A DNA stretch of 64,000 nucleotides from Chrysemys picta bellii (Eukaryota > Chordata > Testudines > Emydidae). Below, piece after piece: positions 1-10,690 of this stretch; position 1 is the first letter of the stretch; each line of letters opens with the position of its first letter. Under the pieces are notes generated by a model. That model was given only the letters and a program-made list of their open reading frames with translations. It was not told where the DNA came from and searched no databases. The stretch lies in the NCBI RefSeq assembly GCF_011386835.1, contig NC_088809.1, forward strand, positions 7,050,001 to 7,114,000, written 5' to 3'. The translations under genes and the position numbers were made by a program.

Positions 1-587
1 TTTGGAAACATTGGGGAGTCACATCATCAGCCTATAAACAAAGGCCGCATTAGTGCAAAGAAGGCATCATATTAAAAAAAAAATCCAAACCAATAAACAA
101 CTCCTCTAGATAGCCAATATGATCAAGTGTTGGCCTAATTTATAGACACAATAACTGTGATTGCTTGTGCAAGTTTGGTATGTGCATATACATATAGGCA
201 CTAACGTACATAGCTGGCCATTTGTGAGTGGAAATACTCAGAGTGAGGGCACAATCATGGACGTTGTGCATGCAATGGTGCACACTCATCTTCACTTTGT
301 TGTGGGTGTGGTTATGCCTGTATAATTGTGCGTGTAATTGTTAGAAAGTAAGACCTTCATTGTTTTTCTTTTTTGTTTCCAAATATATTGCATGTTTCCT
401 GCATAGCATGGAAGTTTTGAAATGTTGTAATGATTTGCTACCACTGGTGTACCATCAGCTGTGTGTTTTTTGATACAGTGGGCCAAATTCTGTCTCCAAA
501 TATGTGCATGTGACTCCTATAGGAGTCCAGACTGCACAGCGGATGGGAGTTGCATGTACATAGCTGGGGGTGTGATTTAGCCCATAA
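1..587. other. Non-coding, no feature recognised
   Basis: I see no gene or recognisable repeat here. The sequence has moderate A+T content and only short chance reading frames. A 'gggccaaattctg' phrase near 480-492 resembles the edge of the foldback repeats common elsewhere in the window, but no matching arm is visible. Confidence 0.5.
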
Positions 588-589
588 TA

Positions 590-826
590 CCCTGTTTCCC
601 CGAAAATAAGACATCCTCCGAAAATAAGGCCTACTTACAGTTTTGCCTCTCGTTGTAATATAAGGCATCCCCCCGATAATAAGACCTCCCCGATAATAAG
701 GCATCCACCGATGTGTACCGTATTCTTCTTCATTGAAAAATAAGACATCCCCTGAAAATAAGACCTAGCGCATCTTTGGGAGCAAAAATTAATATAAGAC
801 ACTGTCTTATTTTTGGGGAAACAGGG
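590..826. mobile_element. Tc1/mariner-like MITE (237 bp)
   Basis: The ends are terminal inverted repeats. The left end reads CCCTGTTTCCCCGAAAATAA, and the right end is its complement with one mismatch (G to A) in the first 20 bases. Each end is flanked by a TA dinucleotide (588-589 and 827-828), the target duplication expected of the Tc1/mariner superfamily. The interior holds several degenerate copies of the phrase 'gaaaataagacatcc', so it looks built from internal repetition, and it has no transposase frame. The element is non-autonomous. Similar 'ccccgaaaataagac' elements are widespread in vertebrate genomes; the family name was not determined. Confidence 0.85.
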
Positions 827-1179
827 TATGCATGCAGAATAGGTAGAATTTTGTGATAACCACATTTTCATCTTCCTTATTTCTTTCCCTTCATGCTATT
901 TTCCTGTTGTAAAACACGTTCCCATCTTTTTACTGTTCAAGAAAGGTTCTCAATCCATTTAAACATCTCCTGCAGTGTTTCCAATGCTTATAGCTTTTAT
1001 GGTACATGTGGTTCTTGTGCCACTTCGTAATCTTTGTTCATTTCCCCCATTTTATGGTTTTAAAATAGAGATGCTTTCCTTCTCTAATGTCTTTAAAATG
1101 CTGGCTTTCTAGCCGATGCATTAGTGCATCATGTGATGAGTATATTATGGTCACAAGTACAGTGCTGCAGAGGACAGAA

Positions 1180-1570
1180 GTTCTGATTTGCAAAGGATTT
1201 TGAGATTTTTGAAATTTGGCTTCATTCTGATTAAGAACCAAACACAAAAATTTTGAAATTCTCTGTGAAGGAAAATTCTGAAAAATTATTGTGTTGGTTC
1301 AATGAAAACCTTTTGTTTCAATATTGACTCTTGGGTTATATTATAATATATAATATAATTAAAAATAAATGAAAAAAGTTTTTTTTTTCAAAATGAAAAA
1401 TTGAAACATTTCAACATTGTCCAAACTTGTCCCTAGTTTTCTTCTGAGGCAAATTCCAGAAAAATTGATCCAATTTTGCAAAGCATTCTGATTTTGATGG
1501 AACTGACAGAATATGGTTCTGCTGACGTTTCTCCAACCAGTTCCTGTTAAAAATGTTTCAAAATCATAAG
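1180..1570 (-). mobile_element. A/T-rich 'agctggttgg' interspersed repeat, reverse copy
   Basis: The block is dominated by runs of 'gaaaattt', 'aaatgaaaaa' and 'tttcaaaa' and ends in 'gacgtttctccaaccagttcc'-like sequence, the reverse complement of the 'agctggttgg' head of the repeat at 2600-3025. It is probably an old non-autonomous element of sauropsid genomes. The class is not certain (DNA transposon suspected from its self-complementary composition). The boundaries are approximate, and a short AT-rich run (about 1335-1365) interrupts it. Confidence 0.5.
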
Positions 1571-1794
1571 CCTTCTGTCTTCCTCTATTACAATTACCAG
1601 AAAGTAGATATAATACTACATGAACCAGGTGTTCTGAGAGTTTTATCTTATTCTTAAGTAAACATTTTGGTTATTTAAAAAATATTAAAGCTATTAGCAA
1701 AGTCAGACCCCCATTTGATCCAATATCACTTTTGAGTTAACTGTGGCCTTGCATTACCCATTCAGTTTTGGCAGGTTTACCCACCCCATCCTCT

Positions 1795-1950
1795 GAGCCA
1801 GATTCCAATTTCAGACACATTGGGCTTGATTTTCATTTATACTAAGGCACCTCACTCTACCAGTGTAAAAACACTTTCAGACCCCTTTACACTGCCAGAG
1901 CAAAGTACACAAGTCTTAATGTAAATTAAATTAGGCCCACAACCATATGG
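1795..1950. repeat. Foldback repeat relic
   Basis: The sequence carries 'gagccagattcc' at the left and 'aaattaggccc' at the right, with 'accagtgtaaaaac' and 'tttacactgcc' inside. These are the hallmarks of a foldback repeat family ('gggccagattctg ... tacaccagtgtaa'). The arms are diverged. It is non-coding and non-autonomous. Confidence 0.45.
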
Positions 1951-2065
1951 TATGCAGTTATATAGTATGTAGGTATCTATCTGATATAAATGTTTAGTTT
2001 ATTCAGAGAATTTGGCCTCCTAACTCCAGTTAGAGCAATCCTTCAGTCTTTTTGTCACATACAGT

Positions 2066-2310
2066 TTATGAGATCCCCAGTACTTTAAAACAGTTTACAA
2101 ATGTTAACCTAATTAATCCTTGGAATAACCCTATCAGATGGATGAGTACTATCACCTTCATTTTATACATGAGAAAATTATTGAGACCTAGAAAGGTTAA
2201 GTGATTTGCACAAGGACACAAAATGAATCAGTGTCAAAGCGAAGAGTAAAGTTAGGAGTTTTCAGCTCCTATGCCTGAGCTCAGACCACTAGACCAAGAT
2301 TGTCTCTGGG
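2066..2310 (-). mobile_element. MIR/CORE-like SINE, reverse orientation
   Basis: Read on the minus strand, this is a classical MIR-like sequence. The plus strand shows, in order, 'ttacaaatgttaacctaattaatcc', 'cattttatacatgagaaaattattgagacc', 'ggttaagtgatttgcacaagg', and 'gaccactagaccaag', the complement of the tRNA-like head. The divergence is substantial, as expected of an ancient SINE. This is one of about eleven members in the window. Confidence 0.75.
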
Positions 2311-2599
2311 CATAAAATTGTTGTGAAAAGAACCTCTTTTTGGTGCCAGCTCAGAATGTTTGTTCTCTTCTTCCCTTCAGGCATTGTTCTGCAGTTGATC
2401 CCAGGAGGTAGAGATACCAGCCAGGGTAGCAGTTATGGAATCTCATCTGACCTTTAATCATTGGCATCAGTCCCTTTGCTCCTTCTTTGTATTGCCACTA
2501 GTTAGCAAATGGTGCTGGATCCCTGTTCATCTCTGAGTGATCCCAGGGCAATTCACTCATGAGCTCGCTGGTCTCTGCCAACAGGAAAGCCCTTAACGG

Positions 2600-3025
2600 A
2601 GCTGGTTGGAAATTTTTTGGCGAAACATTTTTTTCAATGCTATTTTCATCTAAATTGACACCTTTAGAAAAGGTATCAATATCGAGGAAAGGTCATTTGG
2701 GAAAAAAATTAACTAAATGAAGCATTTAGATCGTGTTGTTTTCACAACGGACCATTTTGATTTTTTTATTTCAAAACAAACTTTTTGGAACGAAATTCAT
2801 TTGTATGTAAGTTTAAAAAGTCAAAATCAGAGCAAAATTTTCCAGTTTTATCAAAACAATGTGTTTCAATTGACCTGAAATGTTTTTTTTCCCCCCTGAG
2901 GTTTGTTTCATGGGAAACATTAATTGCTTTTTGTTGTCATTCTGTTTCAGAATGGAATTTTTTTTTTTTGAAATCACAAAATTTCCCATGGAACAGAACA
3001 TTTAATTTGCCACCCAGCTCTAGTC
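2600..3025 (+). mobile_element. A/T-rich 'agctggttgg' interspersed repeat
   Basis: It begins with 'ggagctggttggaaatttt' and ends with 'catggaacagaacatttaatttgccacccagctctag', so its ends are partly complementary (agctgg / ccagct). The interior is a string of 'gaaaatttt', 'tttcaaaac' and 'catgggaaa' words. The 107-codon plus-strand frame (2785-3108) and its antisense partner lie inside it and are by-products of this composition, not genes. The element recurs at 1180-1570 in reverse, with fragments near 8780 and 57140. Confidence 0.55.
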
Positions 3026-3159
3026 TTGTGTCTGTTTACACCTGTGGGTCTTTTGAATGGCAGGTAGCACAACAGTACTGCTGCCTCCCTCCTAAGCCAG
3101 CCAAGTAAGCAAACTTTTAAATAAGAAAGAGGCTGTAATAATACTCCCTTATTATTATT

Positions 3160-3290
3160 TGTATTACACTAGTGCCTTGGAACCCCAATCATACATTAGG
3201 ACTTCATTGTGCCAGGTGCTGTACAAATACATAGGAAGAGACAGTCACTGCCCAGAGGATCTTGATCTGTAGTGGGTGGCTCACAAGCAG
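3160..3290 (-). mobile_element. L2/MIR-type 3' tail, reverse orientation
   Basis: The minus strand carries the tail 'gggcagtgactgtctcttcc' followed by 'tatgtatttgtacagcacctggcacaatg' and 'ggggttccaaggcac', ending in a TAATA-type run. This is the usual 3' end shared by MIR and L2/L3 LINEs. The head of the SINE is not evident. Confidence 0.6.
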
Positions 3291-3299
3291 AGAAAAGGG

Positions 3300-3412
3300 G
3301 CTATACTGTAATCCCGGTTACACTGGTTTCAATCCAAAGTAGCTCCATTGACTATACTGGTGTTGCTTCAAATTGTTGAAGTGTAGATGAAATCAGTCTG
3401 GCCCGAAGGGGC
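3300..3412. repeat. Foldback repeat, 'tacactggt' type
   Basis: It contains 'cccggttacactggtttcaatcc', the core 'gctccattgactatactgg' and the closing 'gatgaaatcagtctggccc'. The outer arms pair imperfectly around the CATTGA core. It is a member of the family also seen at 9382, 10915, 12028 and 15203. Confidence 0.5.
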
Positions 3413-3480
3413 AATATTTGTCTTCCCAGCACATTTCTTTAGCAAATGACTCTGTTGTTTAGCCAATGTTTTTTAAGGGG

Positions 3481-3520
3481 TGTGTGTGTGTGTGCTTGTG
3501 CTTATTTATTTATTTATTTT
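3481..3520. repeat. (TG)n then (TTTA)n microsatellites
   Basis: Seven TG units at 3481-3494 are followed after a short spacer by four TTTA units (3502-3519). Short frames over this stretch translate to repetitive cysteine/valine runs and are not genes. Confidence 0.95.
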
Positions 3521-3776
3521 GCTGCTGCATCTTGCAGCCCTGCAGGGACACTGTGCGGTTTTTGTGCCGAGATGATGCCTGGCTTTGCGTACTTGTCTCT
3601 GAGGAGAAAGGGACTAGGATGGCATTTCAGCACATATTTCATATTGTTCCATGCGAATAACAGGATCTGATGATTGAAATCTAATATCTGGGAACCACAA
3701 TGAATTGTTTGCCTTCTCATGGCATGTTATGCATCTGCATTTCCTTCTGACTTGCACAAACAGGCGTGTGTGCGTG

Positions 3777-3801
3777 CACACACACACACACACACACACA
3801 C
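3777..3801. repeat. (CA)n microsatellite
   Basis: About 12 uninterrupted CA units, preceded by a related 'gcgtgtgtgcgtg' stretch, so the locus is a small purine/pyrimidine alternating tract of about 40 bp. Confidence 0.95.
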
Positions 3802-3899
3802 GGGCTTCATAATACAGCAAATTGCTTATACATATGTAAGCAAATATCTTCTCAAATTATCTCTTATCGCCAAATGGGGTGTGATGCTTGTTGTTCAAG

Positions 3900-4145
3900 G
3901 GGGCGAGGTTGCCTTTCAATCTGCAGAGGCCAGCCTGACACCAAAAATAAACAGCATAAGCCTGGAATGGTTGTCGCAAGGGGCAGAGAGAACTTGTCAG
4001 GCGGGAGTGTGTGAGCCGGCAAGATGATAATGTGGCATGACACTTCTGAAATGAGACACCGGTTGCCATGGTGAGGAGTCAGGAGGGACTATCTCTCCAG
4101 AGGCTGAAATAAAACATGCTTTAAATGATGTTTGATTAGAATTTA
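3900..4145. promoter_or_regulatory. Candidate conserved non-coding block with X-box-like site
   Basis: This is unique sequence with no repeat hallmark. At 4061-4074 it reads GGTTGCCATGGTGA, close to the RFX-factor X-box consensus (a GTTGCC half-site, then a spacer and an imperfect second half-site). The downstream 'gctttaaatgatgtttgattagaatttagatcatg' is typical of AT-rich enhancer-like sequence. That it is regulatory is inference; no alignment was available. Confidence 0.3.
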
Positions 4146-5063
4146 GATCATGTAACTGAGTGGCTGGGCCCGTTCTCCCCCCCTCCCCTCATCATCATCT
4201 TCAGCTGTTGGCGGAGCTCACTTTCAAAAGAAAGGGGTCTGGCATCTAAACAGCCCCGTCCATACAAAAACAACACGAAACAAAAACAAAAAACCCTTCA
4301 CCACCACCTCTAACATGCTAAGAGGTTACTTAGTTCCATGCCCAGTCCATTACGCTGCTTGCTAACTCTGCCTGCATTTTCCACTTGAGTCCATCATAGT
4401 TTAAGCCAGTTAAAAATGATTCCTTCTGTTCTGAAAAACACTTAATCAATAGCACCATAAGAATATCCCCCTTCTTAGTTTGTGTTTTCTGACTGGTCTA
4501 TTCATCGCCTTTTTAATGTACATTATAACTACAGCCTATCAGGGATTAGGTGCAGTGTTCTTCTTGTGCTCTTAGCATTAAAGAAAGCATGTGTGTGTGT
4601 GTGTGTGTGTGTCGTATTCTAAGAACAAAAAGGAACTTCGGAAGAGAGAGAGAAATTGAGAGAACAGTCGAGATGGACATCATTGCCTTGTGAATAGAAT
4701 GGGAGAGTTTTTATGTTTCTTCACAGTTTCATTTGAAGAACACACCTTAACTAATTCTTAGTTTCTTTATAAATAACAAGAGGCAAAAACTGTATAGCTC
4801 AGGGGCTGGCTCCGACCGAGTTTTTTTATTTTTAGGTGGCTATTAGAGATTGCTGAATGCTTTTAAAAGAAGTTTGTCAGATAAGGTATGCAGCGATTGT
4901 TACCTTTCCTCCTTGACTAAATCAGTTGACCAATACTATTCTATCAGTTACAGAGCCGCTGAGATACTGACAAAAGCATTTGTCGAATGAACTACTTGGT
5001 AAAAAAAACGGCAAATACATCAAATAAGGTATTTGAGCCGCATTCTACATGCTAATCACCTGA
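4146..5063. other. Non-coding unique sequence with one (GT)n tract
   Basis: I see no gene. The stretch holds a pyrimidine-rich patch (about 4170-4200), an A-rich patch (about 4260-4290) and a (GT)11 microsatellite at 4591-4612. No transposon ends were recognised. Confidence 0.5.
4591..4612. repeat. (GT)11 microsatellite
   Basis: Eleven perfect GT units. Read directly. Confidence 0.97.
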
Positions 5064-5120
5064 GGGCCAGATCGCTTCAGCTACCCCAATTTATACCAGC
5101 TGAGGATCTGAACCTGAAAA
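5064..5120. repeat. Foldback repeat fragment
   Basis: 'gggccagatcgcttcagctacc' followed by 'tttataccagctgaggatctgaacct' matches one arm of the foldback repeats that begin 'gggccagattctg'. The second arm is not recognisable. Confidence 0.35.
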
Positions 5121-6700
5121 CTGTTGGTGCCCCTGGCTGATGGTGACTGGCAGTTATTAGTGTATGATGGCTTTTTGGTAGCCTAGGTGAACTGAGTTCG
5201 ATGATCTCACGCTACCCTCGTTGGACGTGCATCCGGATCACATAACCCCCCCATCACAAATGGCACTAGTTAGCAGTCTCAGCAAAGAGGCCAAGGACTG
5301 AACAATCCTGGAGTTGCTACCATAGTGTTGCTTCTATGAAGAGCGGTAGAGATGTGATGCTGGCTCTGCGCCACTTGGGGATACACCAGCAGAATTCTTA
5401 TGCGACCAAAAGACCAGCTTCCTCTTTACCTCGCATTTTAACTGTGGTCAAACGAAGTGGTGACGCCAGTCCAGGTACAAGCGAAGGTGTGCCAACAGTT
5501 ACATTCTCCCAGTCTGTGAGAGCACTGATTACAGCTGTGTGTGTGTGTGTATTTATTAAAAGGAGTATACAGTGGCTTTGCCTAAGACCGTGTGTATCCT
5601 AAGAGTCACGGAATGCCCTGTAATTTATGAGAGACAAAGAGGAACATTAGATATTGTTAGAATACATAATAATCCCTTGGCAATAATTTATTCAGCTTGC
5701 AAGGTTAGGATCTCCATAATTCTTGGCTGCACAGTAATGAAGACTACTGATGCTCATTATATATTTTTGTGTACATTAGCAGAACCTCTGAATATATGGA
5801 TATTGGGCCCCTTCCTCCCACTAGATATGCTACTCAGGGAATTAAACAAGAGGATCATGTTAGCTGGACTCCTTGTATGAACTGAACATGGAGAACACAG
5901 CCAATTCTCCTGTTCTTCGAAGGCCATTCCTTTGGTTGTGAGCTCTCTGTGACTTTATGCCAAAGCAGTCAGCTTTCTCCGTGCGTTTCTAGCACCCTGG
6001 CTCAGTAGCTTGCTCACGATGAGAAAGGCACCTCTGGTCTAGTTTGATTCTCTTTGCCTCGGAGGATACCATTGATCAGTGACCTAACCTGCACTCAAGC
6101 ACCATCAACCAATGCTGTGTACTGTCCTTCTGCGAAAACCAGTCATACATGTTGTTCAACAATATCCAGGAGCCCATGGTGTTTCCATCTTACTGCACTC
6201 AATGAAGCAAGGGAAGACCAAGAATTGTACTGATGCAGAGCTAACATCAGTTAGCTGCTAGTTACCAGTGCTAGCTCTGAAGAACTCAGAGCCAGAGTAC
6301 ACTCCGGTGCTTGTCTACTTTCAACACACCTTAATGAGAAAACATAGGGCCAGCTGGCCACATTGATATATAACAGTGGCTATACATACCACGAGTTCTG
6401 TAAACTGGTTGGTTAATGGCATCCTATGCAATAACTTCCATACAGATAAATCAGTGTCAGCATCTTGCTTCTGCCCCATATGGATGTAGGCCACTGGATG
6501 GCTTAGGGCCATAAAAGAAGTGCTCATGCCATATTTATTTAGAAAAAAAAAGTTGGTTTAAATTTTCAAAACTGACTAGTGATTTTAGTAAGGATGCCCC
6601 AATTCCCTTTGAAAATCTCAGCCTCTGAGTCTTAGGTTCTCCATCTGTGATTGGGTGACTTTAATATGGGAGCCTTGAGTTTTGCATGGTCGATGTGAGA
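5121..6700. other. Non-coding, no feature firmly recognised
   Basis: Nothing here has gene-like features. A short (TG)n tract lies at 5536-5550. The 102-codon plus-strand frame at 5572-5880 lacks any family resemblance and any splice or promoter context that I can see. The stretch 5200-5330 has the texture of an old interspersed repeat but I could not name it. Confidence 0.4.
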
Positions 6701-6707
6701 CAGCATA

Positions 6708-6985
6708 ACAGGGCCTGATTTTTAAAGGGCAGGTTGCACATCAATTTCTGAAAATCAGACTCCTTTACAGTGTCAAGTTGGGCCCCCCCAAAAATTGCGG
6801 CTCCCAGAAATCACGAGCTGCTTCAGAAAAGGCTCGGCTGATAGTCTTTTTTGGTCTTTGCTTTGGAGAAATCAAAACTTGTTATAGGGTGGGATTTTCC
6901 AAAATGCCTACGGGACTTAAGACTCTCAATGGGACTTTGTGCTACTATATCCCATCGGTGCTTCTGAAATCTCCACTTATAAACT
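6708..6985. repeat. Two foldback repeats of the 'gattttccaaa' type
   Basis: The first (about 6712-6772) runs from 'cctgatttttaaagggcagg' to 'ctgaaaatcagactcc'. The second (about 6888-6985) runs from 'gggtgggattttccaaaatgcc' through 'ctctcaatgggac' to 'gcttctgaaatctccac', with arms that pair imperfectly. The centre of the second carries the familiar CAATGGGA core. Confidence 0.5.
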
Positions 6986-8439
6986 CATCAGCCATTTTTG
7001 AGTAATTGCTCAGGATTCTGATGATCTCGTTTGCATGTTTTTTAGATCCTGGATGGCTTACTTTATTTTTCCATTTAAATTTGATAGTAATTGCTATTGC
7101 CCAGTCAGGTCAAGAATATCCATTCCTTTGCCACCAGTACTTGAGTTGGCCCTGGGGATTTTAAAGCATCCGTCTTTTATTTAGTTACACCTCAACTGCA
7201 CTTTTGATTGGAGTTCAGTTGCTCAGTTTGGAGTTCAAATGTTCCAGTTTGAATGCAGCCAGGTGGGGTTATAAAGCATCTTGAAAGCTCTGCTGCTGGC
7301 TTCTTACCCACATAGGAATCAGGGGTTATAACAATCAGATATAGGTCTAACTATCAAATGTGAGACTAAACTAAAGCCAAAGAAGGGGGAAGTTCCTTTT
7401 GAAAGAGCAATAAGCAAACGGGGAGTGTATGTGAGTGGGCAAGAAATCTTTCCTCTACCCTATAGTGAGAACTCTCAGTATCTGTGGTTCAGTAGGCAGA
7501 AAAAATTGTGCTATTCACAATGTAATAAGAACGTTGGACTGAAAATGAGCAGTCAGAGGGAGCGTGAGGTAAGCCCCACCATAGCCCAGCCCTTGACTGA
7601 GGGTTGCTGTGCGAACAAGTTGAGTGATAAGCACGTCAGTAGAAAGGAAAGCAAGCATCATTTTGAACTGGGAAGACTTGGGGTAGCAATCTGTTTATGG
7701 ATACGTTTCTTCAGCTAAAGATGTGCTATATGGGCAGAAGCCTCACAATATACCCCAGCCATGTTCTTGTGTTTAGCTATTGAGATATATGTCCTGTTAA
7801 AAACTGTTGCTAAGAGTCAGAAGCAGGGAAGGGGTTAAAGTTACTTAACCATAGGGATTTTTTTTGCATAATAATTAGACATTGCGCTATTTTATTATCA
7901 TAGTGCACTTTGTACAGCAGCGTTAAAACCCCTTGAAGTAATGTTTGCAATGCTTCCTGCGGTGTAATCTGCCAAACAACATAGGCTATCCATGTCATGG
8001 AATTTAGTTATCGTTGACGCAGAAATTAGTCTTGAAATGCTAGAAGATCCCAGGGTTGCTGGTTATGGTTGGCTGATACTTGCACAGGATTGTAGTGGCT
8101 CTACATTTTATTAATCTAATAATGGGTCTGGTTTTGAAGGCCCCGGGAAAGGATAAAATCTGACTTTAAAAGGGATGAGGGAGTGGAAGGTACAGTAGAC
8201 ACTAAGAAACAAGGCAGACAAGCTGAAGGAAACAATCCAAGTCTCTAAAACCCAGCACAGAATGGAAAAGGATTAAAAAGAGAGAATGAACCTAAAATTC
8301 CGAAGAGCAAAAAAGAGAACTTGGGGGTGGGAGAGAACAGAAAAGGTGAAATGAAGTAGCCGCTCCTGTATACTATACAGTTTCAACTAGGTATAATATT
8401 CTTCATCACTTGGGGTATGTCGTGTTGCTGTATGCTCTT
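6986..8439. other. Non-coding, no feature recognised
   Basis: No repeat family or gene was recognised. A 97-codon plus-strand frame (7425-7718) and a 62-codon minus-strand frame (7810-7998) resemble no known protein. A purine-rich run (about 8160-8350) is the only compositional feature. Confidence 0.45.
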
Positions 8440-8520
8440 TGGCCCAGATTCGACCGATGTACTTACGTAAGTGAGTATTTCCATTGAAGTCAATGGCACT
8501 ACACACATGGTTAAAGTTGG
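8440..8520. repeat. Foldback repeat with CATTGAAGTCAATGG core
   Basis: 'ggcccagattcgaccgatgt' is followed by 'cgtaagtgagtatttccattgaagtcaatggcac'. The core is almost a perfect palindrome. The right arm decays after 'ggttaaagtt'. It belongs to the 'cccattgacttcaatggg' group with 'gcttaaagttaagca' arms seen elsewhere in the window. Confidence 0.55.
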
Positions 8521-8570
8521 GATAGATATGTTGTGGATCAGTCACATTTTAAAACTAAAGCACTATCCTA

Positions 8571-8690
8571 AGAACGGCCATATTGGATCATACCAGTGGT
8601 CCACCTAGGCCAGAATTCTGTCTTCTGACAGTGGCCAGTGCCAGATGCTTCACAGGGAATGAACAGAACAGGGCAATTTTGAGTGTCCCG
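8571..8690 (-). mobile_element. CR1 LINE 3' end, reverse orientation
   Basis: The plus strand reads 'aagaacggccatattggatc', 'ccagtggtccacctaggcc', 'ctgtcttctgacagtggcc' and 'cttcacagggaatgaacag'. These are the complements of the common CR1 ending '...tggaccactggtatgatccaatatggccgttctt'. The same CR1 subfamily ends lie at 24345-24515 (minus) and 54840-54975 (plus). Only about 120 bp of 3' end is present, the usual 5' truncation of CR1. Confidence 0.75.
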
Positions 8691-8759
8691 GCTTCTGACA
8701 GTCACAGGTTTGCAGTCACAGTCACAGGCTGTGTCCTGGCTCAGAAGGAAACGGGGTTG

Positions 8760-8866
8760 GATTTTCCCAGGGGAAAGCCATTATTTCCGGATTGAAAATT
8801 TTTGAATTGGGATTTTTCCAGTGAAAATTCCCATGGGAAGAAATTCCAATTTCTGGCCAGGTCTAA
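8760..8866. mobile_element. Fragment of A/T-rich 'agctggttgg' repeat
   Basis: 'gaaaatttttgaattgggatttttccagtgaaaattcccatggg' and 'tctggccaggtct' resemble the right part of the repeat at 2600-3025. It abuts the CR1 end, suggesting one inserted beside or into the other. Confidence 0.4.
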
Positions 8867-9242
8867 TATTTACTATGTTTAGGTCAGAAAAATGTTCAGT
8901 TTCCATTCATTGCAGACCAGATTCTATTTTGCCAACAACTCCTTCCTAGGAATACATTTAACAAGAAAAAAGGGAACATTGCTGGAATAAGAAAATGCAT
9001 CTAGTTCATTATTCATGTTGCTATGCTGTTATAATTCACAGGCTGGCCAATCAGTGCACATGCTTGACAGAAGATAGCGCGCTTAGGTTTAGAGCTAGTT
9101 GAAAAATGGCAAAACTAAAACAAAACCAGGTTGCCGTTGGTTACAATCCATTTGTGGCTAGACTGTTGAAAGAAATCAGGACCCAGCAGTTCCCTTTGAG
9201 AATAATAGGAGCTGTTGAGTTCTGAGCTCTGTGGAAACAGCA

Positions 9243-9313
9243 GGTGAAATCTTGGCCCTATTAAAGTCAATGAGAGTTTTGCCATTGACTTCAGTGGGGC
9301 CAGAATTTCACCC
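9243..9313. repeat. Foldback repeat, near-perfect palindrome
   Basis: The left arm 'ggtgaaatcttggcccta' pairs with the right arm 'ggggccagaatttcaccc' around 'ttaaagtcaatgagagttttgccattgacttcagt'. The element is about 70 bp and could form a long hairpin in single-stranded form. The 86-codon minus-strand frame crossing it (9115-9375) is not a gene. Confidence 0.75.
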
Positions 9314-9381
9314 TTGGCCCTTAGTGGTTTGGGGTGTTTGGTTGTTTCCCCTCCACCCCCATTCTTAATAGACATTATTAT

Positions 9382-9465
9382 AGTTCAGATCATCTGCTGG
9401 TGTGAATCAGTGTAGCTCCATTGAAGTCAGTGGAGCTGCATCAGTTTCCACTAGCCGTGGATCTT
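9382..9465. repeat. Foldback repeat, 'tccattgaagtcagtgga' core
   Basis: The arms 'agatcatctgctggtgtgaatcagtgtagc' and 'gctgcatcagtttccactagccgtggatct' flank a symmetrical core at about 9418-9436. It is of the same family as 15203-15315. Confidence 0.6.
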
Positions 9466-10439
9466 TTCTATATCTCTTTACCTTTTGGGGTGTGTGTGGG
9501 GGGGCAATGGTTCTTTTCACCCGTCAGCATTATTTACCGTAGAAGACCATTGTGCCTACACTATAGATCTGCAAGCTTCAACCACACATCCTTCCAAGAA
9601 TGCCTGATTTCTGTCCATGGCCCAGCAGCACCTACTCTACATACCAAACTGGAATGCTTCTAATTAGCTTCCCGTTACAGAATTCTATAGGATCATTAAC
9701 AAACACCAATAGAAAAAAAATCTCATTTGCTATTAAATTCTAGAGGTTCTTGGAGTAACTTCTACAGAACCCTATGAAATTTCTCTCAACCCCTATTGGT
9801 TTGATACTTATTAAAATCTACAGGATTGTTCCATGAGGGAATTCTTTATGTTTCCTTCTTCCCATCCCATTAGATTCCTTACTCCCCTTCCTCTGCCTGT
9901 GTTTATTTTCCTCGATCAGTGCATGCACCAGTTCACCACACACTTTGCCACGTGCTACCACAGTGCACAGCTCTTCTGATTCCGCATCAGGTGTCAAATC
10001 TTTAATATGATTTCCTGCATGTTTGACTAATCAATGCAGAACATCATCATGAAGGATAATTTTCCCCTCTGGCACTTCTGGGACAGTATAATGAGGCCTG
10101 GTGTTTTCCATTTTTTTATTCTTCTACAAGAATCTACAGTTTTAGTCCCAGCTAATTGATTTGAGTTCATGGAGGAGGGTTCCCCCTACCTCCTTTCCAG
10201 TGTCTTGGCTATTCATGGATTCTAGTGCTCTAGCATGGCTGTGTATTCAGTCTGTTTAGAGATTCAATATACTGTCGTTCTGACCTTTCAGAAGCCGGGG
10301 GAAAACATTAGGACCAGCATGTTGATCCACGTGGAGACCAATGTCAGGGGCAGGTTGGAATTGTTTAATTTGGCTGGAGACGTGGACTTACTGCAGGAGC
10401 GGTAATACTTGGAACTTTTGCTGCACTTTCCACCTGTGG
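9466..10439. other. Non-coding, no feature recognised
   Basis: I recognise no element. The stretch is pyrimidine-rich in places, with only short chance frames. Confidence 0.45.
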
Positions 10440-10690
10440 TGCTTGACACGTTTACCACACAGGAGGAAACTTAGCGTCACTACTACCCTGTGAGAGGTGG
10501 GGAGTAGTAGTATCTCACTTCACAGATAGTGAAACGCAGGCGGGTTTTCCAAAGGGAATGGGGTCCCTAACTCCTTAACTCCTTTGCACTCCTTTGAACA
10601 TCCCAGCCAGAGTGTAAGTGACTTGATCTCCAAGGAGGTCTGTGGCAGAACCAGGAGCATAGGCCAGATCTCCTGGCTCTAGGCTTATGT
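10440..10690 (-). mobile_element. MIR/CORE-like SINE split by a foldback insertion
   Basis: The plus strand shows MIR-like blocks in order: 'ccctgtgagaggtgggga', 'cacagatagtgaaacgcagg', then after a gap 'agagtgtaagtgacttgatc', 'ctgtggcagaaccaggagc' and 'cagatctcctggctctaggc'. The MIR reading is broken at 10542-10604 by a foldback repeat (see next entry). Removing that segment restores the normal spacing between the 'gaaactgaggc' and 'taagtgacttg' parts of the SINE. Confidence 0.7.
10542..10604. repeat. Foldback repeat inserted within the MIR
   Basis: The left arm GGGTTTTCCAAAGG pairs with the right arm CCTTTGAACATCCC, enclosing 'gaatggggtccctaactccttaactcctttgcact'. It lies exactly where the MIR is interrupted, so it moved in after the SINE was in place. 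No clear target duplication is visible. Confidence 0.65.

Noticed and set aside
2785..3108. 107-codon plus-strand frame
   Set aside because: Lies inside the A/T-rich interspersed repeat at 2600-3025.
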